Assembly: GCA_002150995.1 (NCBI GenBank)
Contig: MDHJ01000001.1
Location: 2,294,001-2,358,000 of the forward strand
Length of the DNA: 64,000 nt
DNA from: Clavibacter michiganensis
Lineage (GTDB): Bacteria > Actinomycetota > Actinomycetes > Actinomycetales > Microbacteriaceae
Reading direction: 5' to 3'
Positions 36,440 through 48,384 of the stretch are shown here, in pieces. The first letter of the stretch is position 1. Each line of letters opens with the position of its first letter. A program made the position numbers and the translations under genes. A model generated the notes under the pieces. The model was not told the origin of the DNA and ran no database searches. It was given only the letters and a program-made list of their open reading frames with translations.

Positions 36440-37956
36440 TCAGTCGGCTTCGCCGCCCTGCTCGGCCGCGTGGGCCGCGAGCATCTCCGGCGTGATCACC
36501 GTCATGGCCGCGGTGACCGGCTCGAGGCCCGAGAGGCGGTCGGGCGCGAGGATCTTCTCCACCTGCGACCGCGTCATGAGCCCTGCCTCCACGACGAGGT
36601 CGGGGATCGACGCGCTCGTCATCAGCGCCGTCTTCGCGAGGCTGGAGGACGCGGCGTAGCCGATGTAGGGGGTGAGCGCCGTCACGACGCCGACGGACGA
36701 CTCCACCTGCGCCGCCAGCCGCTCCGTGTTGGCCGTGATGCCGTCGATGCAGTTCACCCGCAGGGTCTGGGCGGCGTTCCGCAGCCAGCTGAGCGACTGC
36801 AGGAGCGAGTGCGCGATCACCGGCTCGAACGCGTTGAGCTGCAGCTGCCCGCCCTCCGCCGCCATCGTCACGGTGACGTCGGCGCCCGCGATGGAGAACG
36901 CGACCTGATTTACCACCTCGGGGATCACCGGGTTCACCTTGCCGGGCATGATGCTGGAGCCCGCCTGCCGGGGCGGGAGGTTGATCTCCCCGAGCCCCGC
37001 CTGCGGGCCCGACGACAGCAGCCGCAGGTCGTTGCAGATCTTGGACAGCTTGATGGCGGCGCGCTTGAGCGTCGAGGACAGGGTCATGAACACGCCCGCG
37101 TCGCTCGTCGCCTCGATGAGGTCGCTCGCCGTGACGAGCGTGTAGCCGGTGATGGCGCTGAGGTGCCCGCGCACGGCGGCGGCGTAGTTCGGGTCGGCGG
37201 TGATGCCCGTGCCGATCGCGGTGGCGCCGAGGTTGATCTCCGAGAGCAGCGGCACGAGCTCGCCGAGGCGCGCGTGGTCCTCGCCGAGGGTGGTGGCGAA
37301 GCCGTGGAACTCCTGGCCGAGCGTCATCGGCACGGCATCCTGCAGCTGGGTGCGGCCCACCTTCAGCACCTGCGAGAACTGGGCGCCCTTCGCGAGGAAC
37401 GAGCGCCGCAGCAGCTCCAGCTCGTCGAGCGTCTGCAGCAGCGAGTGGATCAGCGCGACCTTGAGCGCCGTCGGGTACGTGTCGTTGGTCGACTGGCTGC
37501 GGTTCACGTCGTCGAGCGGGTGCATGTGCCGGTAGTCGCCGAGCGCGTGGCCCGCCTTCTCGAGGGCGCGGTTCGCGATGACCTCGTTGGTGTTCATGTT
37601 GGTGCTCGTGCCCGCGCCGCCCTGGATCACGCCGACCACGAACTGGTCGTGCAGCTCGCCCGCGATGATCTCGGAGCAGACCTCGTCGATCTGCTTGGCC
37701 TTCCGGGCATCGAGGACGCCGATCTGCACGTTGGCGCGCGCCGCCGCCTGCTTCACCTGCGCGAGCGCCACCACGAACTCGGGTAGACGCTGAGCGGCCG
37801 GAGGCTGATGGGGAAGTTCTCGAGCGCGCGGGCCGTGTGGATCCCCCAGTACGCGTCCGCGGGGACGTCCAGGCTCCCCAGGCTGTCGGTCTCGGTGCGG
37901 ACGGGGTGCCCGTCCGGGGTGGGGATGCGGTCGTCGTTCGGGCTCACCGGGGTCAT
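36440..37956 (-). CDS. aspA: aspartate ammonia-lyase (one-base frameshift near 37781-37783)
   Basis: The product of about 505 residues belongs to the fumarase/aspartase superfamily. The N-terminal domain has [20 protein letters not shown]; then [40 protein letters not shown], the substrate segment [18 protein letters not shown], and the flexible catalytic loop [15 protein letters not shown]. The loop and the length favour aspartase over fumarase. It converts L-aspartate to fumarate and ammonia. The frame breaks at a GGG run (37781-37783, plus strand); one added base joins RPLSVYP to [10 protein letters not shown]. Start is the ATG at 37956. Confidence 0.9.
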
Positions 37957-38061
37957 GTGCAAGGCTCCATCGTCTCGTCGCTCGTGGCATGAGGATCCCT
38001 CGACACTACTCGGGGGTCCGCGCCCGGCCGAGGCGCCCGGTGCCGCGGATAGGCTCGTCGG

Positions 38062-38925
38062 ATGCGCCGCTTCCTCGGGATCGACCTCGCCTGGGCGGAG
38101 GGAACGGCGGCCCGCCCCGCCCGCGAGACGGGCCTCGCCTGCATCGACGACCACGGCCGGGTGCTCGCCCTCGAGACCGCCCGCGGGATCGACGAGGTGG
38201 TCGCCTGGGTCGCCCGCTGGGACGGGCCCGGAGCCGTCGCCGCGGTCGACGGGCCGCTCGTCGTCGCGAACGCCACGGGCAGCCGCCTCGCGGAGAAGGA
38301 GGTCGCCTCCCGCTACGGCCGGCTCGGCATCTCCGCCTACCCGTCGAACCGCGGGCTTCCCGCGCAGGGCGCGGTCGCGCTGCGGCGGAGGCTGGAGGAC
38401 GCGGGCTGGCGGTACGACGACGGGTCCCCCGCCGATCACGACGCCGACGCCCGGACGATGCTCGAGTGCTACCCCTACACGACGCTCGTGGGCGCCCCCG
38501 AGCTCGGCTTCGACGGCATGAAGCCGCGCTACAAGCGCCTGGCGCCCCTGCTCCCCACCGCCGAGCGCCGGCCCGCGCGCGCCGCCGAGTTCCGCGTGGT
38601 GCTCGACCGGGTCGCGGGGCTGGCGCGGGCGGATCCGCCCCTCGACGTGACGACGCACCCCGCCGCCGCCGCGCTCGTGGCCGACGGCCCCGCGATCCTC
38701 GAGCGGCAGCACAAGCACCTCGAGGACCTGCTCGACGGGCTGATCTGCGCGTGGACCGCCGCGTACTGGGCGAGGCACGGCACCGCGCGCTCGCAGGTGC
38801 TCGGGGCGACCGACCCGGTGGTCGACGAGCTCGGGCGGCGCGGCACGATCATCGCGCCCGCCCGGCCGCACCAGCGCGCGCCGCACGATCCGCTGCACGC
38901 GCCGTCGCCGGCGCCGGCCGCTTGA
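38062..38925 (+). CDS. DUF429 domain protein
   Basis: The 287-residue product begins [13 protein letters not shown] and has [21 protein letters not shown], then [24 protein letters not shown] and [21 protein letters not shown]. This is the DUF429 pattern, an RNase H-like fold predicted to act as a nuclease or ATP-binding enzyme, based on the early Asp and the later Glu and Asp clusters. No experimental role is known to me. The ATG at 38062 is convergent with the glycosyltransferase gene, which ends 8 bases away. Confidence 0.85.
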   Translation: MRRFLGIDLAWAEGTAARPARETGLACIDDHGRVLALETARGIDEVVAWVARWDGPGAVAAVDGPLVVANATGSRLAEKEVASRYGRLGISAYPSNRGLPAQGAVALRRRLEDAGWRYDDGSPADHDADARTMLECYPYTTLVGAPELGFDGMKPRYKRLAPLLPTAERRPARAAEFRVVLDRVAGLARADPPLDVTTHPAAAALVADGPAILERQHKHLEDLLDGLICAWTAAYWARHGTARSQVLGATDPVVDELGRRGTIIAPARPHQRAPHDPLHAPSPAPAA

Positions 38926-38932
38926 GGCCGGG

Positions 38933-39679
38933 TCAGCCCCGGCGGAGCCCGAAGCGCAGCTGCAGCACGAGGAGCAGGTTCCTCACGAGCGTGTCGCTCG
39001 GGATCTTCGACTCGCCCTCGGTGCGGTCCATGAACACGATGGCGACCTCCGTGGGCCGCGCCGCGTGCCGCAGCGCGCGCTGCTTCATCTCGATCTGGAA
39101 GCCGTAGCCCGTCGTCGTGATGGTGGACGGCGTGACGCGACGCAGCAGTCCCGCCTCGTACAGGTTGAAGCCGCCGGTGTAGTCGGTGATGCGGGAGCCG
39201 AGGAACAGGCGCGTGTAGAGGTTGCCGCCCACGCTCAGGAAGCGGCGCTTGAGGTCCCAGTCGGGCGTCGCCCCGCCGCGGATGTAGCGGGAGGCGACCA
39301 CGAGGTCGGCGCCGTCGCGGACGCGCCGCAGCATCTCCGTGACGTACGCCGGGTCGTGCGAGAGGTCCGCGTCCATCTGCAGGATGTGCGTGGGCGGCTC
39401 GTCGGCCCCGAGGAGCAGCTCGAACGCCCAGATGTAGGCGGCGCCGAGGCCCGCCTTCTCGGCGCGGGTCTCCACGCGCACGTGGAAGGTGTCGGTCTCG
39501 ACGCTCGGGGCCAGCGAGCGGACGAGGTCCGCGGTGCCGTCGGGCGACGAGTCGTCGACGATCATCGCCGTGATCTCGAAGTCGGCGTTCTCCGCCGCCA
39601 TGGCCGCGAGGCGGGGAAGCAGCTCCCCGACGTTGCGCGCCTCCTCGTAGGTGGGGATCACGATCGTGAGACTGCTCAA
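38933..39679 (-). CDS. polyprenol monophosphomannose synthase-type glycosyltransferase
   Basis: The 248-residue product is a GT2 enzyme: [32 protein letters not shown], the metal-binding [11 protein letters not shown] and [13 protein letters not shown] are the dolichol/polyprenol-phosphate mannosyltransferase motifs. It lacks C-terminal membrane helices, like mycobacterial Ppm1 domain 2. It should transfer a sugar from a nucleotide donor to polyprenol phosphate at the cytosolic membrane face, feeding lipoglycan or glycoprotein synthesis. The apparent start is a TTG at 39679. The GtrA-type gene is divergent beside it and may flip the product. Confidence 0.92.
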   Translation of the reverse strand: MSSLTIVIPTYEEARNVGELLPRLAAMAAENADFEITAMIVDDSSPDGTADLVRSLAPSVETDTFHVRVETRAEKAGLGAAYIWAFELLLGADEPPTHILQMDADLSHDPAYVTEMLRRVRDGADLVVASRYIRGGATPDWDLKRRFLSVGGNLYTRLFLGSRITDYTGGFNLYEAGLLRRVTPSTITTTGYGFQIEMKQRALRHAARPTEVAIVFMDRTEGESKIPSDTLVRNLLLVLQLRFGLRRG

Positions 39680-39874
39680 GCTGGTGGTTCCGTCTTCGCG
39701 TCGGGGGGACGACCCGGATGCGGGCCCCGTCGAGTCTAGCCAGCCACCGGCCGGCCGGCCGCGGGGCGGCGGGAGCCCGCCCGGCGCTTGTTACGCTGGC
39801 GGTGGCTCGGCGCCCTGACGCCGTGTGCGTCCGCCGACACCACGGGCGTCCGCGCCGCAGGGAGGGGGATCCGC

Positions 39875-40402
39875 ATGGCGAAGATCCTCGGCGACCGCCG
39901 CGTCCGCTTCCTCGTCGCCGGCCTCGTCAACACGGGCCTCGACTTCGTGCTGCTCAACCTGCTGATCCTCGCCGCCGGCATGCCCGTGCTGGGCGCGAAC
40001 CTGGTCTCGGTGACGGTCGGCATCACCATCTCCTACTTCCTCAACCACTTCTTCGTGTTCCGGTACGGCGAGCCCGTGACCGTGGGCCGGTTCCTGAGGT
40101 TCTTCGCGGTCACCGGCTTCAGCTCGCTGCTGCTGCAGAGCGGCGTCATCTGGCTGTTCGAGCGCGGCTTCGACACGACGTTCGGCCGGTCGCTGTTCAT
40201 GTTCGGCACGAGCGCCGAGCAGGAGTTCCTGGAGATCAACGTCGCCAAGGCCACGGCGGTGCTCATCGGCCTGGTGTGGAACTTCACGCTGTACCGGCTC
40301 GTCGTGTTCCGGGCGCCCGCGGTCCCCGGTGGGGGTCGCGGGGACGACGCGCCGGACGCCGACGGCTCCCCGGCCGTGCGCGCCACCGCCTCCGCGGACT
40401 GA
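39875..40402 (+). CDS. GtrA family membrane protein
   Basis: The 175-residue product has four membrane helices and the GtrA pattern: RRVRFLVAGLVNTGLDFVLL at the start, VGITISYFLNHFFVFRY in the middle, and VWNFTLYRLVVFR at the end. GtrA-like proteins are thought to flip polyprenol-phosphate sugars across the membrane. The adjacent polyprenol-phosphate glycosyltransferase gene supports that role. The ATG at 39875 follows a GGGAGGGGGA site. A disordered tail closes the protein. Confidence 0.9.
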   Translation: MAKILGDRRVRFLVAGLVNTGLDFVLLNLLILAAGMPVLGANLVSVTVGITISYFLNHFFVFRYGEPVTVGRFLRFFAVTGFSSLLLQSGVIWLFERGFDTTFGRSLFMFGTSAEQEFLEINVAKATAVLIGLVWNFTLYRLVVFRAPAVPGGGRGDDAPDADGSPAVRATASAD

Positions 40403-40418
40403 GGCGGCGCGGCGCTCC

Positions 40419-41695
40419 CTAGAGGAGCTTCCCGACCTCCGTCACGAGCTGCTGCACGCCGAGCACCACGAACAAGAGCGCCGACAGGCCCATCACGGTG
40501 TTGCTGAGCGGGCGGTTCCGCCAGGCCCGCGGCGTGCGGTCGGTGTTGAGGAGCACGAGCAGGGTGATCGCGAGGAACGGCATGAAGAGCGCCCCCAGCA
40601 CGCCGTAGGCGATGATCAGGCCGATCGGCTGGTCGAGGAACAGCAGGCCGATGGGCGGGATCGTCAGCCACAGGATGAAGCCGCGGTAGTAGCTGCCGCC
40701 GAGGCGGCGACGCGGGTCCTCCACGTCGAGGCCGCGGATGGTGCCGAGGAAGTCGGCGAACATCAGCGAGACGCCGTTCCACACGCCGAGGATCGACGAG
40801 AACGACGTGGCGAAGAAGCCGAGCAGGAAGAACCAGGTCATGAAGGCGCCGTAGCGCTGCCCCAGCACGTCGGCGAGCTGCACGAGGCCGCCCTCGCCGT
40901 CGGCCAGCGCGATGTCCGCGGAGTACAGGAGCTCTGCGCCGACGACGAGCATCGAGAGCACGAACACGCCGCTCATGACGTAGGCGACGGAGTTGTCGAT
41001 GCGCATGACCTTCATCCAGCCGGGCGCCACCCAGCCCTTCTCGCGCAGCCAGTACCCGTAGGCGGCGAGGGTGATGGTGCCGCCGACGCCGCCCGCGATG
41101 CTCAGCGCGACGACGAGGCCGCCCTCGGGATGGTCGGCACGAGGCCCGACAGGAGCGCCGGGACGTTGGGCAGCGTCACGATCGCGGCGCCCACCACGGT
41201 CACGAACATGAGGCCGACGAAGACCGCGATGATCCTCTCGAACGCCGAGTAGCGGCCGAACCAGACGACCACCGCGCCCAGGAGCCCGCAGGCGATCGCG
41301 AAGACCTTGAGGTCGACGCCCGGGAACAGGGCCGCGAGCGGAAGCGCGGAGGAGCTCATGGCGGCCGCGCCGTACACGAGGCCCCAGATGAGGATGTAGG
41401 GCCCGAAGTACCAGGTGGTCCAGCGGCCGACGCTGCGCCAGCCCTCGAAGATCGTGCGGCCCGTGGCGAGCGAGTACCGGCCCGCGCCCTCGACCAGGAA
41501 GATCTTGATGATGACGCCGAGCACCGCCGCCCAGAGCAGCGCGTAGCCGAAGCGGGAGCCCGCCACCAGGGTCGCGACGAGGTCGCCCGCCCCGATCCCG
41601 GTGGCCGCGACCACGAGGCCCGGGCCGATGATGCGCCAGCGCTTCGCGGACTCCTGCGGCTCGCGGACGTCGCCGCGCGTGTCGATGTCGGTCAT
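40419..41695 (-). CDS. Nramp family divalent metal transporter (one-base frameshift near 41127-41129)
   Basis: The corrected product is about 425 residues with eleven hydrophobic helices. It begins KRWRIIGPGLVVAATGIGAGDLVATLVAG, with an Nramp helix 1 (the usual Asp-Pro-Gly-Asn metal site reads Gly-Ala-Gly-Asp here). The second half includes SSILGVWNGVSLMFAD. The altered helix 1 site suggests a divergent Nramp-related protein, and ions other than Mn or Fe are possible. The frame breaks at GGG 41127-41129 (plus strand): one added base joins LVPTIP to EGGLVVALS. Start ATG 41695. Confidence 0.85.
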
Positions 41696-41723
41696 GGCGG
41701 GCTCCCGTGCGTCGTCGGATGGG

Positions 41724-41748
41724 GGTCCCCACCGACCCTACGGGGACC
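41724..41748 (-). terminator. hairpin between azgA-like and Nramp genes
   Basis: GGTCCCC (41724-41730) pairs with GGGGACC (41742-41748) around an eleven-base loop. On the minus strand it lies 45 bases past the permease stop and 29 bases before the Nramp start, so it may end the permease transcript or fold in the Nramp leader. Confidence 0.4.
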
Positions 41749-41792
41749 GCCGCCGGTCGCGCCAACCCGCCGGGCGGCGTCGACCGGGCGGG

Positions 41793-43268
41793 TCAGACGC
41801 CGAGCAGCTGCTCGATCGGGCCGCGCGCGAAGAACACCAGGAAGCCCGCCGAGACCACCCAGAGCAGGGGCGAGACCTCGCGGATGCGGCCGGAGAACGA
41901 GCGCACGAGCACCCAGGAGAGGAAGCCGACGCCGATGCCGTTGGCGATGGAGTACGTGAGCGGCATGACGAGCACGGTGAGGAACACGGGCAGCGCGACG
42001 GAGAAGTCGGACCAGACGATGTCCTTGATCTGCGACGCCATGAGCGTGCCGACGATGACGAGCGCGGCGGCCGCGACCTCGAGCGGCACCACCTGCGTGA
42101 GCGGCGTGAAGAACATGGCGAGGAGGAACAGCACGCCCGTGACCATCGACGCGAGGCCCGTGCGGGCGCCCTCGCCGATGCCGGAGGCCGACTCGATGAA
42201 GACCGTGTTGGACGAGCTCGACGTGGCGCCGCCCGCGACCGCGCCGAAGCCCTCGACGACCAGCGCGCCCTTGAGGCGGGGGAAGTCGCCGCGCTCGTCG
42301 GAGAGGTCGGCGGCCTTGGCCAGACCGGTCATGGTGCCCATGGCGTCGAAGAAGTTCGTGAACACCAGCGTGAAGACCAGCATGAGGCTCGAGATGATGC
42401 CGATGCGGGCGAACGCGCCGAAGTCGAACGCGCCGACGAGCCCGAGGTCGGGCAGCGCGACGGGCACGCCCGGCAGCACCGGCGCGTTGAGGTTCCAGCC
42501 GGTGGCGCCCGAGGTGTTGGACGGGCCGATGCGGAAGACCTGCTCGACGACGATCGCGATGAGCGTGGTGGCGACGATGCCGATGAGGAGCGCCCCGGGC
42601 ACGCGGCGGGCCATGAGCACGCCCATGATCACGAGGCCGAGGATGAAGACGACGGTCGGCAGCGACGCGATGGACCCGTCGATGCCGAGCGCGAGCGGCG
42701 AGGCCGGCACGCCGGTGCCGCGCACGAAGCCCGAGTCGACGAAGCCGATGAACGCGATGAAGAGGCCGATGCCCACGGTGATGGCGGTCTTGAGCTCCTT
42801 CGGGACGGCGCGGAAGATCAGCGTGCGGAGCCCCGTGGTGGCGAGCAGCACGATCACCAGGCCGTTGATCACCACGAGGCCCATCGCCTCCGGCCACGTG
42901 ACGTCGCCGACCACGCTCACGGCGAGGAACGAGTTGATGCCGAGGCCCGCCGCGAAGGCGAACGGCAGCCGCGCGACGAGCCCGAAGAGGATCGTCATGA
43001 CGCCGGCCGTGAGCGCGGTCGCCGCGCCCACCTGCGCGGCCTGCAGCCAGTTCCCCTCCACGTCGAGCGTGGCCGCGTCGGCGCTGAACCCGCCGAGGAT
43101 CAGCGGGTTGAGGACGACGATGTACGCCATCGTCACGAAGGTGAGCACCCCGCCGCGGATCTCCCGCGCGTACGTGGAGCCGCGCTTCGTGATCTCGAAG
43201 AAGCGGTCGAGCGCGCCGGGCGCTCCGGCGGTCTCGGGGGCGGGGGACGACGTGCGCGCTTCGGTCAT
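41793..43268 (-). CDS. NCS2 family purine permease (AzgA/PbuG-like)
   Basis: The 491-residue product has about twelve to fourteen helices and the AzgA-subgroup motifs: REIRGGVLTFVTMAYIVVLNP early, AFAAGLGINSFLAV, AITVGIGLFIAFIGFVDSGF, and GGATSSSSNTVFIESASGIGEGART. This subgroup imports adenine, guanine and hypoxanthine with protons. It is not physically linked with apt here. Start is the ATG at 43268. Confidence 0.92.
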   Translation of the reverse strand: MTEARTSSPAPETAGAPGALDRFFEITKRGSTYAREIRGGVLTFVTMAYIVVLNPLILGGFSADAATLDVEGNWLQAAQVGAATALTAGVMTILFGLVARLPFAFAAGLGINSFLAVSVVGDVTWPEAMGLVVINGLVIVLLATTGLRTLIFRAVPKELKTAITVGIGLFIAFIGFVDSGFVRGTGVPASPLALGIDGSIASLPTVVFILGLVIMGVLMARRVPGALLIGIVATTLIAIVVEQVFRIGPSNTSGATGWNLNAPVLPGVPVALPDLGLVGAFDFGAFARIGIISSLMLVFTLVFTNFFDAMGTMTGLAKAADLSDERGDFPRLKGALVVEGFGAVAGGATSSSSNTVFIESASGIGEGARTGLASMVTGVLFLLAMFFTPLTQVVPLEVAAAALVIVGTLMASQIKDIVWSDFSVALPVFLTVLVMPLTYSIANGIGVGFLSWVLVRSFSGRIREVSPLLWVVSAGFLVFFARGPIEQLLGV

Positions 43269-43403
43269 GGCTTCTTCCGCGAGGGGTCGGGTCGGACGAC
43301 AGGAGGAGGGAGGAGCCGACGACGGCGTCGGGACGGGGTCGAGCCTAGGGGCGCGCGGGCCGACCGCACCAGCGGCGGGGCGGCGGGCGCGACGGGACGG
43401 GGA

Positions 43404-43651
43404 TCAGCCGTGCAGCGCGGGCACGATGAGGTAGACGCCGTAGAGCACGGCGATCCCGCTCAGCGCGAAGCAGACGTAGCCGCCCACCGTGGCGGCCTGC
43501 GGCCGGATCCCGGTGACCGAGACCTTGTCGCCCTCGTCGTCGTACTCGGTGCCGACGGCGAGCAGCCGGACGCCCAGCGAGAAGAGGCAGACCACCGCGA
43601 CGGCGCCCACGAGGGCGGCGACGGCGACGACGAGGAACGCGCTCCAGTCGA

Positions 43652-43655
<4 letters not shown>
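43404..43655 (-). CDS. small two-helix membrane protein coupled to Pit transporter
   Basis: The 83-residue product has an N-terminal helix (AFLVVAVAALVGAVAVVCLFS), a short acidic loop (YDDEGDKVSV) and a C-terminal helix (VGGYVCFALSGIAVLYGVYL). Its ATG overlaps the pit stop codon (ATGA). Translation coupling to the phosphate transporter suggests an accessory or regulatory subunit, but no family function is known to me. Confidence 0.75.
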
Positions 43656-44833
<1,178 letters not shown>

Positions 44834-44952
44834 TACCGGATCCCTCGAGCGGATATCACAGTCGTCGATCCTAACGGCCTGCATGCGCACAGCTCGAACG
44901 GGCGACGGGTGGATGGCGGCCGGGTGAACGTCCGACGACGGATCGGGGGGGC

Positions 44953-46686
44953 TCAGATGTGCGGCACGAAGTCGCGCCATGCGACGCGGCGGTCGGCGTG
45001 CGGGTCGTGCTCGACGCGGTCGACCACGTCGAAGACGAGGGTCGCCCGCCGCCTCGGACCGCGGTCGCGGATGCCGCCCGGGCGCACGCGCGGAGGGCGG
45101 GGTCCGGATGCGGCCTCGACCGGCTGACGCTCCCCCGGCGCTCCCGTGCCCGCCGCGGGGGCGTCGTCGTCGGCGAGGTCGCGGAGCGCGTCCTCGTCGT
45201 CGCCGACGTAGGCGGGCCACGACTCGTCCACCGTGCCGTCCTGCGCGAAGCGGAGCCAGGCGATGCGCATCCGCTCGCCGGCCGCGACGAACGCGCGCCG
45301 ACCGCCGAGGAGGGTCATGCCCCGGCCGAGCAGGGAGTCCATCCGGTCGAACAGCGCGAAGAGCTCGAGGCCGTGCGTGGCGTCGAGGCCCATCAGGCGG
45401 ACGAGGCGCGGGGCGATGTCGAAGCGGTAGAAGTGCACCGGCGCGTAGCGGGCGTGGCGCTCCGCGACCTTGACCGACGGGTACCAGAAGGCGTAGTCGC
45501 CGCCGAAGTCGAGGGCCGCGCGGCGCTTCGGGAGGCCCGGGTAGAGCGCCGCCAGCTCCTCGCGGTGCTCCTCGTCGGTCTTCGCGAACACGGCCCCGAT
45601 GCGCGCCGGCGTGGTCGCGAGGATGTCGAGCCGCCCGGTGAACAGCGACCCCTCGCGCTCGTTGGTGCCGATGATGAGCGGTACGCGCGCCGCCCGCCCG
45701 TGCTTGAAGGCGTCGAGGGGACGCTCGGGCAGCACGTCGCCGTCGATGACGGGGCTGAAGGTGATGGTGCCGGGATCCTGGTCGGGCGTCCGCACCATGA
45801 GCTCGTTCGCCGCGGCCGCGAGGGTCGACGAGCTCGCGGCGGTGAGCAGGCGGACCGCCTCCGCGTCGTCGGGGGCGCGGCCCGCGCGGTCGGCCAGGAG
45901 CCGCACGAAGCGCTCGGCCCACAGCGCGGTCTGCTCCGCCGGGTAGATGGCGTTGGTGGGCGAGCTCTGCGCGATGGCGCGCGCGAACAGGCCGTGCGCC
46001 GCGGGCACCGCCATGAGCGTGGTGACGGCGTTGCCGCCCGCGGACTCGCCGAAGACCGTGACGTTGTCGGGGTCGCCGCCGAAGGCCCGGATGTTCTCGC
46101 GCACCCAGCGGAGAGCCTGCACCTGGTCCCGGAGGCCGAGGTTCGCCTCGAGGGGCCGCTCCGGCGTCGAGTACCGGCTGAAGTCGAGGTAGCCGAGCGC
46201 GCCGAGGCGGTAGTTGAAGCTCACGTAGACGATGCCGCCCTGGCGCACCAGGCCCTCGCCCTGCACGGGGTCCTCGCGCGAGGACCCGACGACGTACGCG
46301 CCGCCGTGGATGAACACCATGACGGGCCGCAGCTGGGACTCGCGGTTCACGCGCGCGGCGTCCGGCGAGAGCCCGGACGGCGCGACGACGTTGACGGTGA
46401 GGCAGTCCTCGCCCATCGGCGTGCCCTGCGGCGCCCCCATGAAGGCGCCCGCGCTGACCTGCGGGGCGACCTTGCCGAAGTGCTGCGCGAAGCGCGCGCC
46501 CTCCCAGGGGACGACGGGCTGCGGCGCGCGGAAGCGCAGGTCGCCGCGCGGAGGGGCCGCGTAGGGGATGCCGCGCCAGGCCTCGATGCCCCGCTCGCGC
46601 ACTCCCCGGACCGTGCCGCCCGTGACGTCGACGTCGAGCTCCGACGGGTCGTACGCCGGGGTGGGCGTCGCGGGGTCGGGGGTCAC
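44953..46686 (-). CDS. type B carboxylesterase/para-nitrobenzyl esterase
   Basis: The 577-residue product is an alpha/beta hydrolase of the carboxylesterase/lipase type. The oxyanion-hole motif is VMVFIHGGAYVVGS, the nucleophile elbow TVFGESAGGNAV, and the catalytic histidine lies probably in DATHGLELFALF. The N-terminal GIPYAAPPRGDLRFRAPQP and EDCLTVNVVAP are also typical. No signal peptide is present, so it acts in the cytosol. A disordered Pro/Gly-rich insert precedes the final FDVVDRVEHDPHADRR segment. Substrates are probably xenobiotic or plant esters, but that is inference. Confidence 0.92.
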   Translation of the reverse strand: MTPDPATPTPAYDPSELDVDVTGGTVRGVRERGIEAWRGIPYAAPPRGDLRFRAPQPVVPWEGARFAQHFGKVAPQVSAGAFMGAPQGTPMGEDCLTVNVVAPSGLSPDAARVNRESQLRPVMVFIHGGAYVVGSSREDPVQGEGLVRQGGIVYVSFNYRLGALGYLDFSRYSTPERPLEANLGLRDQVQALRWVRENIRAFGGDPDNVTVFGESAGGNAVTTLMAVPAAHGLFARAIAQSSPTNAIYPAEQTALWAERFVRLLADRAGRAPDDAEAVRLLTAASSSTLAAAANELMVRTPDQDPGTITFSPVIDGDVLPERPLDAFKHGRAARVPLIIGTNEREGSLFTGRLDILATTPARIGAVFAKTDEEHREELAALYPGLPKRRAALDFGGDYAFWYPSVKVAERHARYAPVHFYRFDIAPRLVRLMGLDATHGLELFALFDRMDSLLGRGMTLLGGRRAFVAAGERMRIAWLRFAQDGTVDESWPAYVGDDEDALRDLADDDAPAAGTGAPGERQPVEAASGPRPPRVRPGGIRDRGPRRRATLVFDVVDRVEHDPHADRRVAWRDFVPHI

Positions 46687-46708
46687 CCGACGATTCTACG
46701 AGCCGGGC

Positions 46709-48294
46709 TCAGGCTCCCGGGACGGGGGTCGCGAGCAGCCGCTCCAGCGCCCGCTGCGCCCGCCAGAGCGCCGACTCGGTGCGCAGGCGCTCCGCCTCGT
46801 GCAGCACGCCGAGCGCGAAGGAGTCCTCGCCGCGGGCCGCCAGCCGGCGCGCCTCCTCGCGGAGGACGCGCTGCATGGCGAGGCCGTCGCGGTGCTCGCC
46901 CAGCTCGTCGTGCACCTCCTCCGCCGCCGTCGCGAGCCGCATCGTCTTCCGCCCGAGGACGGGGACCGTGCGCCCGCTGACCTCCTCGGCCGCGTACCGC
47001 AGCCGCTTCGCGGCCTTGCGGACCTCGTGCAGGGCGTCTACGCGCGCCGCCTCGCCGGCGGCCTCCTGGGCGACGGCGGCCCGGCGTCCGACCCGCTCCG
47101 CGTCGCGTCGGAGCGCGGCGTGGAGGGCCGGGCCCGCGGGGGCGGACGCGTCGTGCGTGAGCGGCGGATCGGCCACCAGGGCGTCGAGGGACTCGAGGAG
47201 GGCCAGGTACCGCGCCGAGGAGAGCGACCGGACGACGCGCTCGCGGGCCCGGTGGTAGCGCTCGTCGAGGACGTCGTGGAGGGCGTCGCCCACGTGGTCC
47301 GGCACCGTCTCCGCGTCGTGCTCGACCACCGACCACACGACGCGGTCGCGGAGCACCTCCATGTCGCGGGCGTCGCCGAGCACGGCGCCGAGGGCGGTGA
47401 GCTCCGCCCGGACGGGCGCGGTGGCCGCGGGGTCGATGACGTCCTGGTGGGTGCGCAGCGCGCTGCGCAGGCGGCGGACGGCGACGCGCATCCGGTGCAC
47501 GGAGTCGTGCTCGTCGGCGCGCACGTGCGGATCGGCGGCGACGAGGTCGCGCACCCCACGGGCGAGGACGGCGCGCGCCACGTCGACGGCGGGGCTGTCC
47601 TTCCGGAGGGTCGCGGGATCCGGCAGGGCGGGGCCCGCGGGCGCCTGCCGGCCGAGGGCGTCGGCGCCGAGCGCGCGGGCGAGCTTCGAGGCGCTGTCGG
47701 AGGGCCGGGCCCCGGCGTCGAGGACGTGCTGCTCGATCCGGTCGAGGAGCGCCGTGCGGCGCTTCCGTCCGGCGGGTGCGTCGGGAAGCAGCTCGACCTC
47801 CCACTCGTGCCAGGCGCGCACGGTGCCCCGCGCACGTCGGACCCGGTGACGCGGTCGTCGGCGAACTCGGCGACCGCCCGGCCGTCCCCGTCGTGCAGCG
47901 TGACGATGGTGCGCACCGTCTCGAGGCGCGCGAGCGGCGTGAGCTCCCGTCCGCGCACGTGCACCGCGACCGCGTCGAGCACGGCCGGCGGGACCGCGAC
48001 GTCGCCGCCGTCGTCGCCGTCCTCGAGCGGCCAGCCGAGCTCCGTGCGGCCCTCGGCCCCGTCGGCGGGGAGCTTCACGTGCCAGCCCGCGTCGTGCCCG
48101 CCCTCGCGGCGACGGAGGATCATGCGGCGGTCGGCGAGCGCGTGGTCCGCCGTGTCGAGGTAGACGGCGACGAGCGTGACGGGCTCCGCGGGCCGCGCCT
48201 CGGCGATGCCCGGGATGCCGACGAAGCCGGGGACGGGCACCCCCTCGGGGACGTCGTACTTGCGCTCGATCTCGACCGACTCCGTGTGCACCAT
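46709..48294 (-). CDS. CYTH-CHAD fusion protein (one-base frameshift near 47826-47829)
   Basis: The corrected product is about 528 residues. The N-terminal CYTH domain starts SVEIERKYDVPEGV with the E-x-E-x-K metal/triphosphate motif and has AVYLDTADHALADRRMILRRR and WHVKLPAD. The C-terminal CHAD domain (about 230-528) has HRMRVAVRRLRSALRTH and LHEVRKAAKRLRYAAE, basic helices that bind polyphosphate. CYTH proteins hydrolyse inorganic triphosphate, and CHAD domains bind polyphosphate granules. The frame breaks at a CCCC run (47826-47829, plus strand): one added base gives RGTVRAWHEWEVEL across the junction. Start is the ATG at 48294. Confidence 0.9.
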
Positions 48295-48384
48295 CCTCCC
48301 TGTGTACCGCACCGGGCGGGGCGCGGCCAGCCGCCGAGGGGCGCCGGCGCGACGGCGCCCCGGGCGTGGGTCAGACTGGCAGGC

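Noticed and set aside
36440-37956. Class II fumarase instead of aspartase
   Set aside because: The overall match and the roughly 505-residue length favour aspartase, although the superfamily motifs are shared. I keep fumarase as a lesser alternative.
44834-44952. PHO box before the phosphate transporter
   Set aside because: No GTTCACC-like direct repeat was found; only a possible -10 hexamer is visible.
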